DNA from: Apostichopus japonicus
Taxonomy: Eukaryota; Echinodermata; Holothuroidea; Aspidochirotida; Stichopodidae
Direction: 5' to 3'
Assembly: GCF_037975245.1 (NCBI RefSeq)
Contig: NC_092568.1
Coordinates: 16,573,001-16,637,000 of the forward strand
DNA length: 64,000 bases
The position numbers were made by a program, and so were the translations under genes. Below the pieces are notes generated by a model. It did not search any database and was not told the origin of the DNA. It was given only the letters and a program-made list of their open reading frames with translations. The first letter of the stretch is position 1, and every line of letters begins with the position of its first letter. Below, in pieces: positions 1-14,000 of this stretch.

Positions 1-3000
1 CTGCAACCACTAAAGGTAAGCATCTTCTTGCACAACGTCGGTTATATCCGTTGCTGTTTATCATAAGAAAATAAATAAAATAATGTGCTATTGCCTCCTA
101 GTATAATGTTCATTTCGATGTTTCATATATTACAGCTATAATCCTCACTTTCTTTGTAACCAATGAATGCTTAACAGAACTGATCCTTGGAACCTTTCCA
201 ATTGACAACCTTCCCCACCCCGGGGGTTATGAGGGGCAGTTGGGGAAGAGGAAAGGGTAGAAAGGGAACGATGAAGGCACTATAGACGGGTATTGGAGAG
301 CAAGGTGGGAGACGTGCAAGATACTAAAAAAAAAAAGACTTTAATCAAAGTTACACAATAACATCGAAGCCAACTTGAAAACTTTCATATTTTTAGAAGA
401 AAATGTATGTTTTTCTCATAATATCTTCATTCTAAAGTTATTGATGTTTATATTTATATGTGTTTTATAACACCAGAGATAATTTGATTTTACAATTCAT
501 GAAGTAATTTTATGATAAGAAGTGAAGCTATAAATTAATGCTCTTTATTGCAACATCTAAACTGTGCCTATGATTTCATCATTAGAAGACGCCTTCAAAT
601 TGTCCTAACTCTCAATCGTTTACAAGTTAATGTACAATTTAAGAAAAGCAGTTGGTACATTATGTACTACAAACAAGTCCGTAAATGATATGTGAAATTT
701 CTAAACTGGTATATAAACGCTTATATACCGATTGTTAATGGCAGCTGTAGAAATCAAATGAATTTTTCATACGGCTGAAATATTTATTCATTGCCCCAGT
801 CAAGTCATTTATATTCTTTCTCTGTAAATATTCCGGAGATATTGCAGAAAGTTAAATATATTTAAAATAAACTTAAAATATTAAATGCAATACAAACAAA
901 AAGACAAAACTACGGATATCAAAAGATAGGTACTGATATGGAAAGATAGGTGAAATACACAGCAAACAAATAAATTTAATATATACCAACCTCACGCAAG
1001 TATATAATGGACTAAGAATTATACTAAGATGTCTCGTGTTTACAATTTAGAGATTTTTTATTTATATATCATCTGTATATATCGAAGCATAATCTTAATT
1101 AGTAAATAGTAAAGTCAACTTGTTAATTTTCTTCATGTTTTTTTTCCACAGATGACGGTTCAGGACACAACTAACAACTTACGAAATAAGGTAATTTTCG
1201 TTTTACATTTCACTGTCTGCCAGTGTAAGTCCTTTAGTATGGAGTCATGGAGTCTCCACGTCTATGTAGCTCCATTCAAAGACCATATTTAACTTCTGAC
1301 TTGGAGCTCTGTCTTATTACAATAGGAAAAAGAATGGTATCGCCTTTGTGTTATCCCGGTATGTTGGTGTACGTGTACTTTCAACAAAATGCTGATCTTG
1401 AGAGTAAGTGCATGCCTCTTTCATCCACCACCCCCCCCCCCTTCGTAAGAGAAATCAAGTATCATGCCATTAACATTAAAATTAGGAATAAATATAATTT
1501 TTTACATTTCGCAGATATGCTTCAAATATGCTAAGACCAACCTGACGAATACCGAAGATGAATATTCACAGATTCAGAATGATCACGTGACTACTGGAGC
1601 AAACACTAAACACCTCTTATCCTCCCTCGTATACTGCATGATTGACCAATACCACAAAGTTAACCACCGAGTCCAGCGAATAACTAGAGAAGCATTCGTG
1701 GATCTACATTCATGGACAAAGTACATCTTTGACATCCTTTCATCATCGGTGGACGAGTTGCTAGTCTTTCATAGAGAATTCATCTCCTTCGTTTATCAAG
1801 TCTTCTTCGGTATGCTTAGTTACTTCGAGCAGATTCCAATTGAGAACTCAATGGATTATCAATGGAATATGACTTGCCCAATTACTACCAAGAATGATCG
1901 ACTGAAGGACGCCCTCTGTTATCTTCAAATGACCACCTTACTGTTTGTACTTACTTGTGGTAAGTCTTGTTGGTTTCATCTCATAATCTATAAGACTGTT
2001 TGTCACATTGAATTACGTAACTACTTAAACTTGATTAGTTGTTATTCTAATTATTTATGTTCTTTTATTTCAGGTTTAATCATCCAGACCGTGCTGCATA
2101 CATACATGAGGCGACTCTCGAACAGAAATCATGATCCAAATGAACACCTTCCCGCCCTCTATGATAATGGTAAGAATTATTCATTTCCAACCATTGCTTC
2201 GTCGTCAGGAAATGTATACTGACATTGCTGATACAAATGAACACCTTCCCGACCTGTATATGATAATTGTAAGAAATATTCTTATGGTTTAGTCTCCCAA
2301 AGATTCATATATACCCTCACTGTGTTATTTAACAATTGTTAAGTTGATTTTCAAGCGAAGAACTATTACCGTAACATGAATTGTTTATATATGCACATCA
2401 CACCTTCTTAAATGTTAACATCAGTTATCATCTTCCCGGCAATGATTATTTCGAAGCTGGTCAGTATATTCGTCAAGAAAAAGACATGAGTAAATGTATT
2501 CTCAGTCCTTAAGAGGCGAACCAAATAGTCACAGGTTGAATTTCTTTACATTTTCTAGTTACTGTTAGTACAGTTAATCTGTCTCCTCTCAAAACAATTA
2601 TTCATTTGTAGATGCAAAATCAGATTGTACAAACATTTTTAACATTTTGTAACGTTTTTAATTTTTTTTTTTACTCCCTTTAGCTGACGGCGGCATTCCT
2701 GAGGACAAGAACCGGATATGTAGAACTGTGCAATTATTGCCATGGGGATCTTCCTCGTATGACACTCGTGCACTTGAAGAAAACATCGGTCATAAGATCC
2801 GGCAGAGGTAAATCCATGCAATGATGAATAACAGTGGCAAGAAAAATGAACATAATAACTGACATTTAAAAGCATCTCATTATCATTACATTTCCTCGCA
2901 ATAGTTATAAATTAAAGACGGCTTATCGATATTCTTCTCTATCCTCCCAATATGTGAACAATAGTTCCACTGTGATAATTTTGGGAGAAACCGAAGAAGT

Positions 3001-5025
3001 TGTATATACAAAGATAAAAGGATGGGCTCTAACCCCCCCCCCCCCCCTTCCCTTTATGGAACTCGCTCTCAGTAAATTTGAAACTGGACTTCAATTAAAC
3101 TAGGTGGAGAAATTTGCCTGATTGTATTACAAAAAGATGAGTGTGTAGGTTTTCAACGATTATAAAATGTTTCTTATCTATTGTTTCGTAGACGTTTTCT
3201 ACACCCAACTCGTTATTCACCAACAATAACAATTGACCATGGTGCCAGGAGTATTAAAGATGTATTTCGTCATGAGTCTTCGTCATCTGTCTACACCACC
3301 TCAATCGTCACAACCTCTAGTGTGCTATCTTCACCAACTGTTACCACCTCAAGTCGGTCATCTTCACCCATCGTCAGCAGTTTCAGTCGGTTGCCCCCAG
3401 TTCTGTGTCATTCGTCATTCTTTACTGTCACGCCAGACGTCATCTGCGGCTTGAATAATAGAAAGAGATCTGCACACAACCGACCAGACGAGATCAGTAC
3501 CTCTACATCTGCTTCCAACCATGAATCGACCATTGGTGGTACAAGCACGAAATACGGCGTCCCATACAGAAATGAAGCACGCACTCTTGTGTTACCATCG
3601 GTTACTGATACCACTTCAAGATTGTCGCTTTCCTCCAGTGGCTCGACTTCCAGCCTGCTGTCTTTATCAATTATTAGTCAAGAGGACTACACCGCACCAT
3701 CTGTTGATGATGTCATGGCATTTGACAGCCTTTACTCAGAGACTGAAGCAAACGAAGATCCATTTGAAGATGACTCCTACCACCTCGAGCTACTGTTTCC
3801 ATCATCCGATGATAGCCTCTACTCTACGATCCGAGAGAACGACAATCCACGCAATAATGGAGCATACGCCATTGACTTACCATTGGAGTTTGATAACTTC
3901 TGCACTGTATCGCCTCCCTCCAGTGACTCGAGTTCCAGCCTGGTATCTCCCTCCAGTTCTTCATCGCTTTTAACTCAAGAGGACTACGTGGATCCATTTG
4001 CTGATGATATCTTTGCATCTGACAGGTCTAACACCCAGTCACAGGCAGACGAAAGCAGTGTCTTTGACTTTGAGGCATCCTGGGACTCAGAGACCGATGA
4101 AGATGAAGTGTCCCATTACGGTAATCCTTATCACCTCGAATTACCATTCGCAAACTCGTTTGGTAGCGATGAATTCACGCAGATGTACGACATTCCACAC
4201 CGCCATGAGCCTCGCAGACTGGATTTACCATTCGGGTATGAGAACATCTCCACCATCTCCAGCCTGAGCAGTTCATCTAGTAACATCACCTCCAGCCTGG
4301 CATCCTCTTCCTCTAATTCATCGATCAGTAGTGAAGATGACGTCATCGATGACGTCAATAATGATGACATTCTGATGAGCTCTGGCGGGTCTACCTACCA
4401 GCCAACTGAGTACTCCTCTTTTGAGTATTCTAGCGGCTTAACGACTGATGAAGACGAAGATCCATTTGACGACGACTCCTACCACCTGGAGTTACTGTTT
4501 CCATCCTGCGATGGTAGCCTTGACTCTGCAGTGATACAGGCTAATGACGTTCCAAACAGAAATAGAGCCTGCGCCCTTGAGTTACCACTGGCAACTGACT
4601 ACATCATCCGTCCTCTCCGACTTAACCATATCGCTGAAACCGCCAGCCGCAGTAACGATCTTCGCACCGAGATAACAGAACAACTCACTGGCACTGGAAG
4701 TCTTCCAACCCGTCTCCTGTACCAGGAGTTACTGTTTTCATCCTGCGATGGTATCCTTAACTCTACGGTGATACAGGCTAATGACTTTACAAACAGAAAT
4801 AGAGCCTGCGCCCTTGAGTTACCACTGGCCACTGACTACATCATCCGTCCTCACCGACTTAACTATATCGTTGAAACCGCCAACCGCAGTAACGATCTTC
4901 GCACCGAGATAACCGAACAACTAACCGGCACGGGAAGTCTTCCAAACAGTCTCCTGTACCCGAATCTCGAAGAAACCCTTTTTTTCCTCACTCTGACTTT
5001 ATTCCAAAAACGTTTTTTCAATTGA
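1..5025 (+). CDS. Unrecognised multi-exon gene, 5' end missing; hydrophobic middle and serine-rich acidic tail
   Basis: Proposed exons: 1-15 (end of an exon cut by the window edge), 1152-1190, 1515-1959, 2074-2169, 2684-2807 and 3192-5025, with stop TGA at 5023-5025. Every junction has GT/AG borders and phases agree (0, 0, 1, 1, 2), giving about 850 codons. The 445-bp exon encodes a helical stretch rich in Phe, Tyr and Leu. The strongest membrane candidate straddles the next junction (from LQMTTLLFVLTCG into GLIIQTVLHTYM) and is followed by basic residues. The last exon encodes about 610 residues of low-complexity Ser/Asp/Glu-rich protein with recurring motifs such as DPFxDDSYHLELLFPS, and ends with two near-identical 79-residue repeats. 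I do not recognise the family. A nuclear-envelope or karyogamy protein of the Kar5/brambleberry type is a weak idea only, resting on the helical-then-hydrophobic layout. The start lies upstream of the window. Confidence 0.68.
4489..4962 (+). repeat. 79-codon tandem duplication inside the last exon of the first gene
   Basis: Two in-frame copies, 4489-4725 and 4726-4962, have a period of 237 bp and only scattered substitutions. Both encode the words ACALELPLATDYIIRP and RTEITEQLTGTGSLP. The preserved frame and high identity suggest a recent duplication tolerated in a coding exon. Confidence 0.88.
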
Positions 5026-5120
5026 AGTTTTCTGCTGTCAATTCATAAAAGCCTCTAAAAAAATTGTTCGCTCTAAATTCTAAAATATTTTTTATTATTG
5101 TTGCTGATGACTCGTACTAA

Positions 5121-5126
5121 AATAAA
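5121..5126 (+). promoter_or_regulatory. Candidate polyadenylation signal of the first gene
   Basis: AATAAA lies about 95 bp after the stop codon in an AT-rich stretch. It is the first such hexamer downstream of the stop. No transcript evidence is available. Confidence 0.5.
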
Positions 5127-6529
5127 ATTTAAAAATCCAAAGATTTGTGTGTCAGTAATGTACATTTCTTGTGTTAATTTAATGTAATATTATGGAATAG
5201 TATTTATGATGTTCATTATTCTATACCATGCATCATTGGAACTTATTTTATCTTTAATCTTATCTTAAGACAATGACCACATAACTATGGTAAATCCGAA
5301 TTGTCCAGATCTCTCGTAGAGTTTACAGATACTGGCAATACACGATTGAAAATACGCGATAAAAACTGCATTCGCGACAAAGGCAGACTGTAAAAGCGTC
5401 ATCATTATGTCAACTTTGTAGGCTTAAAAAACTGGCTATATTACCAAGCATGTAGGAGGATAGAACAGTTTTTGAAATATATATACAGATCAGGCTTAGA
5501 GGGATCTCCTGGCTTGCAGAGCATGTGGGGTAATTTACATAAAGAGTACGTCGAGTCCACCGTATTATTCAAGTTAAGACCACCGTAAACTACTGCAGGA
5601 CTGATCACGACCCGGCGCAACTCGACCATGGATAGTCATGTATACTAGTCCGGTAGTGTTGTTGGGTTTAAGACAACGACTCATCATGTATTTGCTAGTT
5701 ATTAGTCGCGTCGGCTTCAGTAGGGGAAATTCCGGTGTCTGAAAATGGTTCCATTTCGCTGGCAAGTCTTTAGGTGATTTTGTGTTTAGCCCCCTAAATT
5801 CAAATTAACGGGTCCAACTGTCACCCCCCCCCCCCACCCCGCACACATGTGCACACATACTTAATTAGGCCCTCGAGAGGGATCTTGAAACTTGAGCGCT
5901 GTGAATGCGCTTTAGAATTGCAATGCCAAAACAACGTGATGGACACGTGATGTAAAAAAAAAAAACGATATTGTTTGATAACTTCCTTACCCCATTACAA
6001 CCTGTTGTTATAACCCTCACCTCCTCCCCGCCTTTACATTGCATCGTGGCTATAATGCATAACATCTTTGAATCTAGAAATTTGGCGAGCTATCAGTATA
6101 TGATTCCATATATAAAACGAGGTGAACTGCACTTCAGTTCAAGTTTCATTTATCATATATCCCTTGTTTGTAGTTGTGATTAGTCTAATAATGCTTAGTT
6201 GGTTTGGTAAGTTTTTACATCGTATGATCCGAGAAAAAAGGGCAAATGTCAGAATATTAATGGGGAAAATACTGTAACAGATGAATGAGTGAATGAATGC
6301 ACGGCATTCATTTACTAATTCACCAACAACGAACAAAAAACATGTATTTCTGTTTAATATGGTTTTATTTGTATACGTGCGTGGCTATGTCATTTTTTGG
6401 GATGAATTTATGCACACAATTAATTTTGATACATTGCAGACTGTTAAAAAATCCTATACTAGTGGATGTTTTATGTGGTCCATGAGAAATGACCCTTGAA
6501 ACATCTGAATGTATTACAATTTATTTTTG
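5127..6529. other. Intergenic stretch without a recognisable gene
   Basis: The short open frames here are unsupported by splice structure, composition or similarity. It contains a poly-C run near 5824-5841 and otherwise ordinary AT-rich sequence. Confidence 0.5.
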
Positions 6530-7573
6530 TCACGGACATCACGGTATAGGACAGGAACGATATAGATGGAGGAGGAGTCGCACAACACCAGCTTTATTCG
6601 ACATTCCAATTTGGAACAAAAAGAATTGAAGGGATCTGGGTTGAAATTATTTTACCTCATATTAAAAATTTGTTGCTATGTGTTTTGTACCGCCTCTGAT
6701 TAAACAGCCGAGTGGAATGATCATTTTCATGAAGTGTTAGCTGCTGCCCCATGCCTAATTCTTTATCTGACATAGTTATTATCGGGGACTTTAACATAAA
6801 TCTATATTAGGTGTTAGTAACAAAAGGTGGATTCAGGACATAGAGATGTACAAGGCTTGACGCAAATAATAAAGGTATACCAACTAGAGAAACTAATCCA
6901 TCGTGCACATTAATTGATCATATTTATACGTCTAAAGACTTAGTTCTCAGACTTAGTCGGCTACTGCAGAAAGCTGCAGCAAGAATTATTCTCAATGCAA
7001 CTTTGGATGATAGCTCTGAAGACCTTTTTAAAGTTTTACCGCACTGGTCCTCACTCGAAAACGTTTAAAATGTAAAAGATTTACAAAGGCGTATAGGTCT
7101 GGCTCCACAGTACCGTGTGGACATGTTCCTGCACACGAGTGACACGGCTAATAAACATAACCACTCCCTGTGCTCAACCACACGAAATCATTTATTCTTA
7201 GAGGGTGGTTATATCCACCCTACAGAAAATATTTTTTCATATGTTGCTGCTAATGAGTGGAACAAGTTATCAAAGGAGTGTAAAATGCCAACTCCTTACC
7301 TTTAAACGTTTTATCTAGCACTTTAACTAATTTCTTATGCTCTTAATTTCATTTCATTGATTGTTCCATGTTACATATTTTATGCCTTTGTCAATTTTGA
7401 ATGTAGGCCTATTTTTCCTTTTTCTTTGCCATCTTATACTTCCCGTTTGTATTCTTATTATTCTTATTATGATTGTTTTATTCTTCTTTTATGCTTTTGT
7501 ATATCAGGGTCTCGGGGAGATTAGCTTTACGCTTACCGAGTTTACCCTTTAATAAGTAATAAATAAATAAATT
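6530..7573 (+). mobile_element. Degenerate, internally deleted non-LTR retrotransposon (LINE) fragment
   Basis: Pieces of an ORF2-type protein can be read in shifting frames. From about 6565 come endonuclease-like words DGGGVA, then VEIILPHIKNLLLCVLYRPP, then IIGDFNIN near 6780 and LIDHIYTSKD near 6912-6945. This is followed almost at once by the conserved C-terminal end of such proteins (LLQKAAARIILNA, an in-frame stop, GLAPQY, later NEWNKLSKECK). The central reverse transcriptase is missing, so a large internal deletion has joined the endonuclease to the C-terminal end. The copy ends in a short A-rich AATAAATAAATAAA-like tail at 7550-7573, typical of LINE 3' ends. The clade is probably in the CR1/Jockey-like range. 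It is inactive: stops, frameshifts and no RT core. Confidence 0.75.
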
Positions 7574-8078
7574 CCCAAAATTTCGCGAACATTTCGCTAA
7601 CTGAAATTCCGACATTCAGTAGCCTAGGTTTCCATCCTGCACTTCGACTCCCGATCTTTTCCTTGATCTATATACTTGCTGACTTATTACGCAGAAAAGC
7701 AAGAATATTTTGCGACCTTTGTTCCATTCAAATTCAATCAAAGGCGTAAAAGCCGATTTCGTTTGGGTTGGAACGAACTCTCGCCGTCGATGCAAACTCC
7801 ATGAACATCACACTAAGGGCAAAGGTCATTCTAAACATAAGAAACTCCAATTCCGCGAGACTTATTCTTCCTGCGCGACACTATTTCAGCACACCTAACG
7901 TTGATGTTAGCCATTCCTTGTGTGTGTGTGTGTGCATGGTGATTCGCCGCCATTGGAACAATGCACAAATGAGCTGATTGGTAACACAGTAACCGTTCTC
8001 ATCAACGGGTTCTTAGAAATCACGCTGTACGGTCTGGTATTTTTCTGTTTTATATTATTTGCATCAACCGATCAGAAG

Positions 8079-11000
8079 ATGTCGAAAAGGAAGAAGAGTA
8101 GAGCAGTTGTTATTGACTCTGACAGCTCAGACAGTGATAGTCCTGACAACCTTGATGAGGTTAGTTTTTGACAGTCAATGACATTAGGCTAAGACCGTAT
8201 TGACTACCTGCTAAGCCTAGGCTAGTATTAACGTTTCTTAACGTAATTATATGCCTAGAAATGTTTAGTTTGGGTGGGAGGCGTTCTTTTCCGCCACAGT
8301 TAGTTTCAGACATTTCAAGTACAGTAGTACCAAGCCCATGTAATGTTGCCATGTACTAAGACTTAAAGGGTGTGAAGACTAGCGCAAAAAGAAATGTCTA
8401 ATGCCGGTAGTCTGACCTAGCTTCGAATGAGGTGTAACAGAAGTGTTAAACACCACCATCGATCCCAGAAAATACACACACAGCTTGCTACTGTCGGTAA
8501 TTAGACACAAGTGTACAGTCAGAAAATACAGCTGCGGTCAATACTCACAGGCCACAGCAAAGTATTCAAACGATAGAGCGATGGACATCTCAGGTCCAGC
8601 TAAACTTAAAGATAACAAGGTATCACGTTTCATTACTCTCTGCATTTTGTAGCGACACACACAAAACGTCACTTGCAAGCAACAGAAAATTAACTTTTTC
8701 AGGTGGCCGCACACGGTGTGGACGAGTCTTCAATGCCTTTAATAGCACTAATGTACTTTTAAAACCTGGTTACTGGAAATGCATATCCTTTTGCTTTATG
8801 GTTTAGTTTAATCTTTAAAACTTTGAACAGATTATGCCAGAAGGACATTCCCTAGATACACATAAGGATCCAGAGTTAGCACCATTACTCATTAGGCATT
8901 ACTAAGCAAGTGAAATATCCAGAACTTCTAGTAAGCGTTTTAGTTTGTTATGATTATGGTAGGCCTAAATGGATAAAATGTATCATGAACATGCATGCTT
9001 AATTGATGCTTCCTACTTTGAGTTGGACTGTCAATGGTACCGTTTTCATGAAACATATATCGATTAAAATTTGCATTTTGCATTAACAAAAACTGATATA
9101 AAATTTGACATTTAAGCATTGCAACTACTGTACAGTTGTTATCAGTGTATCTGCCTAATCTATGTATTACACAGTACTAAAACTTAAACCTAGAACATAG
9201 AAATAACAGAGACGCTTACCGTAGAACTGGACAGTTCACACAAATTGTATTGAAAATAATAATGAAATGTAATCCACTTATGCCATAGCGGTGACAGAAT
9301 ATTTTCATTCATGCAGTTCAGTATGTTATCACTTGCCACCATCCACACTATATCCTAAACTCCCTCTCCATCCTCCCATTGAATTACTTAAATAAAATTT
9401 TCTTTATAAAAAATGTATGTCACCATGAAAATGTTCGTTAATCAATTTGTGACTACTGTATAGTACAAAATATTTTGTTCCATTATAGTCTTACTGTATA
9501 TTCTTTCCAAAATAAAATAAAACTGTTAGCAAACTGCCTATCCACTAGAGAGCCTTTTTAAGAGAATGTGTAAAAGTAAGTTGGCCTGACGTTTAGATCC
9601 TAGCAGGATCTTCTTCAGAGGCTGAATGACAAGTAACAGTAACAGAAGAGACAAAAACATGCACAGAATACAGACAGGTTAATGAGCATGGTGAACATAA
9701 ATAGATAGATGTAAGGGGATTAGTAGACAAGGTATGGAGAGAAGAAAGAAAGACACCAACAGGAAAAGAGGAGAGGTAGGAGATAAACAGTAGAGGGACA
9801 AAGAGAGGATTAAGGGAAGGGGGTATGGAAATAATTAGAGAAGGATAAAGTATATTATTTCCACAGTTAAAGTTGCACTTAAAGTCTATAGACTGCCCTG
9901 GTAATCTAGGTTGCAGATGTAGGTCATGCAGCTGGCTGCCCTACATTTCATTAAAACCATTGTGTGGGGACTAGTCCAATCAAAACCCCATTTGTCACTT
10001 TCATGCATACCACTTGCTTATTAAAATAATATAACCTTGGCAGATTACCAAAATGTGATATGACGATTGAATGGCCTAGGTGTACTTCTCCAGTGACATT
10101 CGTTGGGAATTTTGGTGGACTTACAGTTGTACAGTAGAGAAGAAGGATATTAATCAGTGCATGTAATGGGCCTTAAGAACATGGCACATGGGTTGGGTTA
10201 AGGGAATACTTATCCCTCTCCAGGAATTTTCTAATAGAGCATTTTTCAATAATTAAAAAAAAAAATCGGTTCTAAAACTAAAATCGGTTTTGCCATCAAA
10301 AGTGCATTTTTAATTTGTTTTATGATTATTTGCTAGAAGATGTAGAATAGTACAATGCAGAGGAAGAATGGGAGTTAGTTCTTGCCAAGCAGGGGTCGTA
10401 GGGATGGGGTGGATGAGGGTAGGTGGTTCAGGGGATAAGTTAACGGAACTAAACATTTTATTGGTAAAATTTCGCAGCAATGATACTGTAATTTCTAAGG
10501 CACGTAAATTAAGTGAGACTTTCTCAAAAGTACTAACGATTTAAAGATTGTATTCAAAATGCATTTTGGAATTCCCTGACAGCGGCTTACAACACATCGG
10601 TAGGAAGGGACAAATATGTAATCATAGCTTGCTTGCCATGTCTATATGCAAATAAAATGGAAGGGGGGGGGGAGTTGGTAGGGGCTCAAAATAATTGTAT
10701 TCCAAAAATTAGTATACAGTAGTTAGCTCCAGATTATAGTTAAAAAATTTAACAAGAAAATGGACAAAACATGACTAACATATAGAGCATACATATAATG
10801 CAGTAGTGTCTTTCATGCTTTTAACTTTCTGCTCTACCAATATGTGCATTACCATCAGCGAACTTGTTTAGTTATCAAGCTCAATAATAAATGTCAGCCG
10901 TACTTTAAAAAAATGTATATGACTTCAGTAATACTGTAACCTTCCAAGCACCGATAGTTGTACTCAATAGTATGAGCCGCTGCTGTACAGTCAATTTTCA

Positions 11001-14000
11001 CTGTCATGGTGATTTATGTAGGCATAATGTTAGTGTAATATGGATGTACCAAGGAACAAAAAGAAAATGACACAAAATAGAAAAATGAACAAATTGATGT
11101 AGGAAACATAATTACTAAATTCAAACGAGAAAATAGTGAAGGTTTTCATAGGATGATAAGAGATTTTTTGACCATACTTTCTCAAAGGCATCATCTGCTT
11201 GCTACCATGGTTCTGCCCTTTTGAAGGTTTGTTTGAACCAAGTTTCCTGTATGTCTATTGTCTTGTAAATTTAATGTCGTAATCGCAACTCGTTGAAGCA
11301 GGGACCACATTCTTTGTTCGGGCAGACTGCCAGGAATTTTATCCCGATGGTTAGGTGATTACCCAATGCTGCTTTGGGCTTTTTTTTCCAGATTTTCTAG
11401 GTCAGATATACTGTAGCCTTCAGTGTGGTTGAAGTCATTCCACCCAGAAAAGGTCCATTTAAAAGTGTGCATCAGATCATCCGTAAATGTCATGTGGTTA
11501 ATAGGCAAACATGATTTGGCTGTTGGTATTGGTAGGTCTCTAGGTCAATGTTTTCAAGCCTTTATCCTTGGAAATGGTTGTCCTTCAGACAACCTGCAAT
11601 TTGCTTAGAACTGTACCCTGCCCAGCCTAATAAATTTAGGCATTCCACTCAAAACACTCAAAGGTATCGATCCCTAACTCTACAATCAGTTTCTTTACGT
11701 TTGTGTTCTTTACTCAACAGGACACAATCATGATGATGTGCTTTCTTTGCCAAAATTTTGGCCCATGAGCTTAGATGGATCAAATGAAAAATTCAAACAA
11801 TAACATTGGTGTCCCATCAAAACAGTTGAAGCAAACCTTTCACGGGATGGACACATGTGTGAGCAAATGGTCATGGGTTCAGCTACCAGTAAATCAATTC
11901 ACCGATACAAATGCATTTGTTAACTATATCCAATGAACATGGACTTACATGTTTTAAGGAATGATTTGGGAGATGGCATGTTTTGTTAGAGAGAAGTAAA
12001 ACTTCCACCTGATTCAAATTCTGATTGAAGTATCTATAGGAGAGAAATCTTAAAAAAAGAAGAAAAAAGTAGAACCTCATTGAAGGCATTCATCTTTGTA
12101 GCATTGTGTTTATCATTTCCACCTATGTTTAGAAAACAAATAATATAATCAATTTATAACATAATCATCATTATGCAAAAAGTACCTCTATAAGCAATTT
12201 ATGCTCATTTCAGCTTAACTTTGTCCCAAATCTAAAGGGGACAACAACAAACAAATTTAAATGTAAAATAATAGAAAAAAAGAAGAAAAAAACTGTTATT
12301 AGTGGACTCCATAGGTATGCCAATTTGATCTGCTATTGGCATTGTATTAATATTTGTTCACACACATCTTGCATAGGAGACTTAAGTACTGTACCAACAA
12401 TTAGCCATTGTGTTAACCACCTGCCTTCAATTCAGGAGATTCCTTTGTTTAGAGAATACCTGGCATGAAAATCGGGACGCTGGATACTGTTCACATTACA
12501 GTACATACGTATGCTTTATTACAGTTTCCTATAGAAAATGGAGAATTAAAAAGAACTGATAAGTGAAGATGGGTGAAGAGACTGAAACAAAGTTGTGTTC
12601 AGTGGTTCAGCAATTAAAGAGATAGACCTGTTAAAACCTGTATTAGGGAAACATAGGGAAGAGTGTTGTACAATCTTGTACAATTTAGTCTGATGCCTAG
12701 TCTGCTGCCACCAACATATATATTGTGTTTATTTCTGATGATTTCAATGAGGTTTTGCATTTCGGTATTTTTCCACCCTTCAAGCAACATGTCATGCTCC
12801 TAGTTTCTCACAGAATGACAACATTTTACTTTCAGTGTTTCTTGACAGTACCTATTTGTTTTGACACAATCCATTGGCACTGTCTGTCGGGTGCACTTGT
12901 ATGTGAAGCAAAATTGCTCTTCTTTGGTGAATTATAGGCCTGAGTTTGCAAGGTCCAAATTTGCTGTTTGGACAATCTACATTACAACTCAAAAGTATGA
13001 CTGCCATCCCAGAGACAACCTGGAAATAACTTAAAATACAAATGTGTTGCCTGAGATGCATGTTTTTATACTGTACACAGTGAAATAATGAACAAACACA
13101 GAAAAGCATAATGATCCAAGCATATCACGTCCTTGTAAAACAAAATTCCTACATATGCATTTCGATCATTCCACGACCAGGTCGGTTCGATCTGATTGTG
13201 TACATTAGTGGAATACTTGCCTGCTTCTGATTGCTGCATATAGACTACTGCAAAGGCAATGGTGACCCAACATCATGGAATAACCAATATATTTTGAAGT
13301 CACCAAATTTGCTTTGCAACATTTCAGTTTTATATACTGTAAAATTTGCAATACGTGATTAAAAAAAATGCTCTTTGATCTGTCTTCCAGTTATAACTGG
13401 AAGTGTAGCCTCTAGGGTTGTGGTCCAGAGATACAGTATCTCTAACCCAGACAATTTGTAATACAAAAATACGAGACATTAATCATACTGGAGGTTAATT
13501 ATTCATTAAATTTACATAATTATCAAAGCTAGGTTTAGATTACTAGCTCTTTAAAAAGTACATGGGTTTTGTTGCTGGTTTCTTGAAAAGAAAAAAAAAA
13601 CACTTTTGCCATTTCATAGAATGATTACTTACACCAACAAAAGTGCATTTTCATGAAAATTTCTACAAACTAGTCTGATAAGTGTGATCTGTGGCAATCT
13701 TGGTTTGATTAAAACATGTAGGTTTCATAAACTGCCCTGAAAAGTGATCAATTTTCAGGCAAACATCTTTTCTTAATGCACATGAACAGTAGCTACTGTA
13801 GTTATGTTTCATTCCTGACTTTTACTCCACCTTTCAGCAGATAAACTGAAGTTACCAGTGCAGTGTTCTGTAGGAACTCTTATGAGCTGCCATAAGCTTT
13901 AATAATTTAGTCTTAATATATATTTTTTTTCTGTATGGAATTTTCAGGAATTACTATCACTTGCAAAAAGGAAGAAGTCAGACACAGATTCACCGAAAGA

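Larger units (their letters stand above)
8160..13947 (+). other. RTF1 intron 1
   Basis: This 5.8-kb intron holds the TTAA MITE (8363-8742) and a Penelope-like repeat fragment (9515-9830). The remainder is AT-rich with a few homopolymer runs, and I see no other gene in it. Short open frames near 11423-12937 have no codon-level or splice support. Confidence 0.8.

Noticed and set aside
11423-13109. Several 60-85 codon open frames in RTF1 intron 1
   Set aside because: Their length is expected by chance, and there are no matching splice sites or family motifs.
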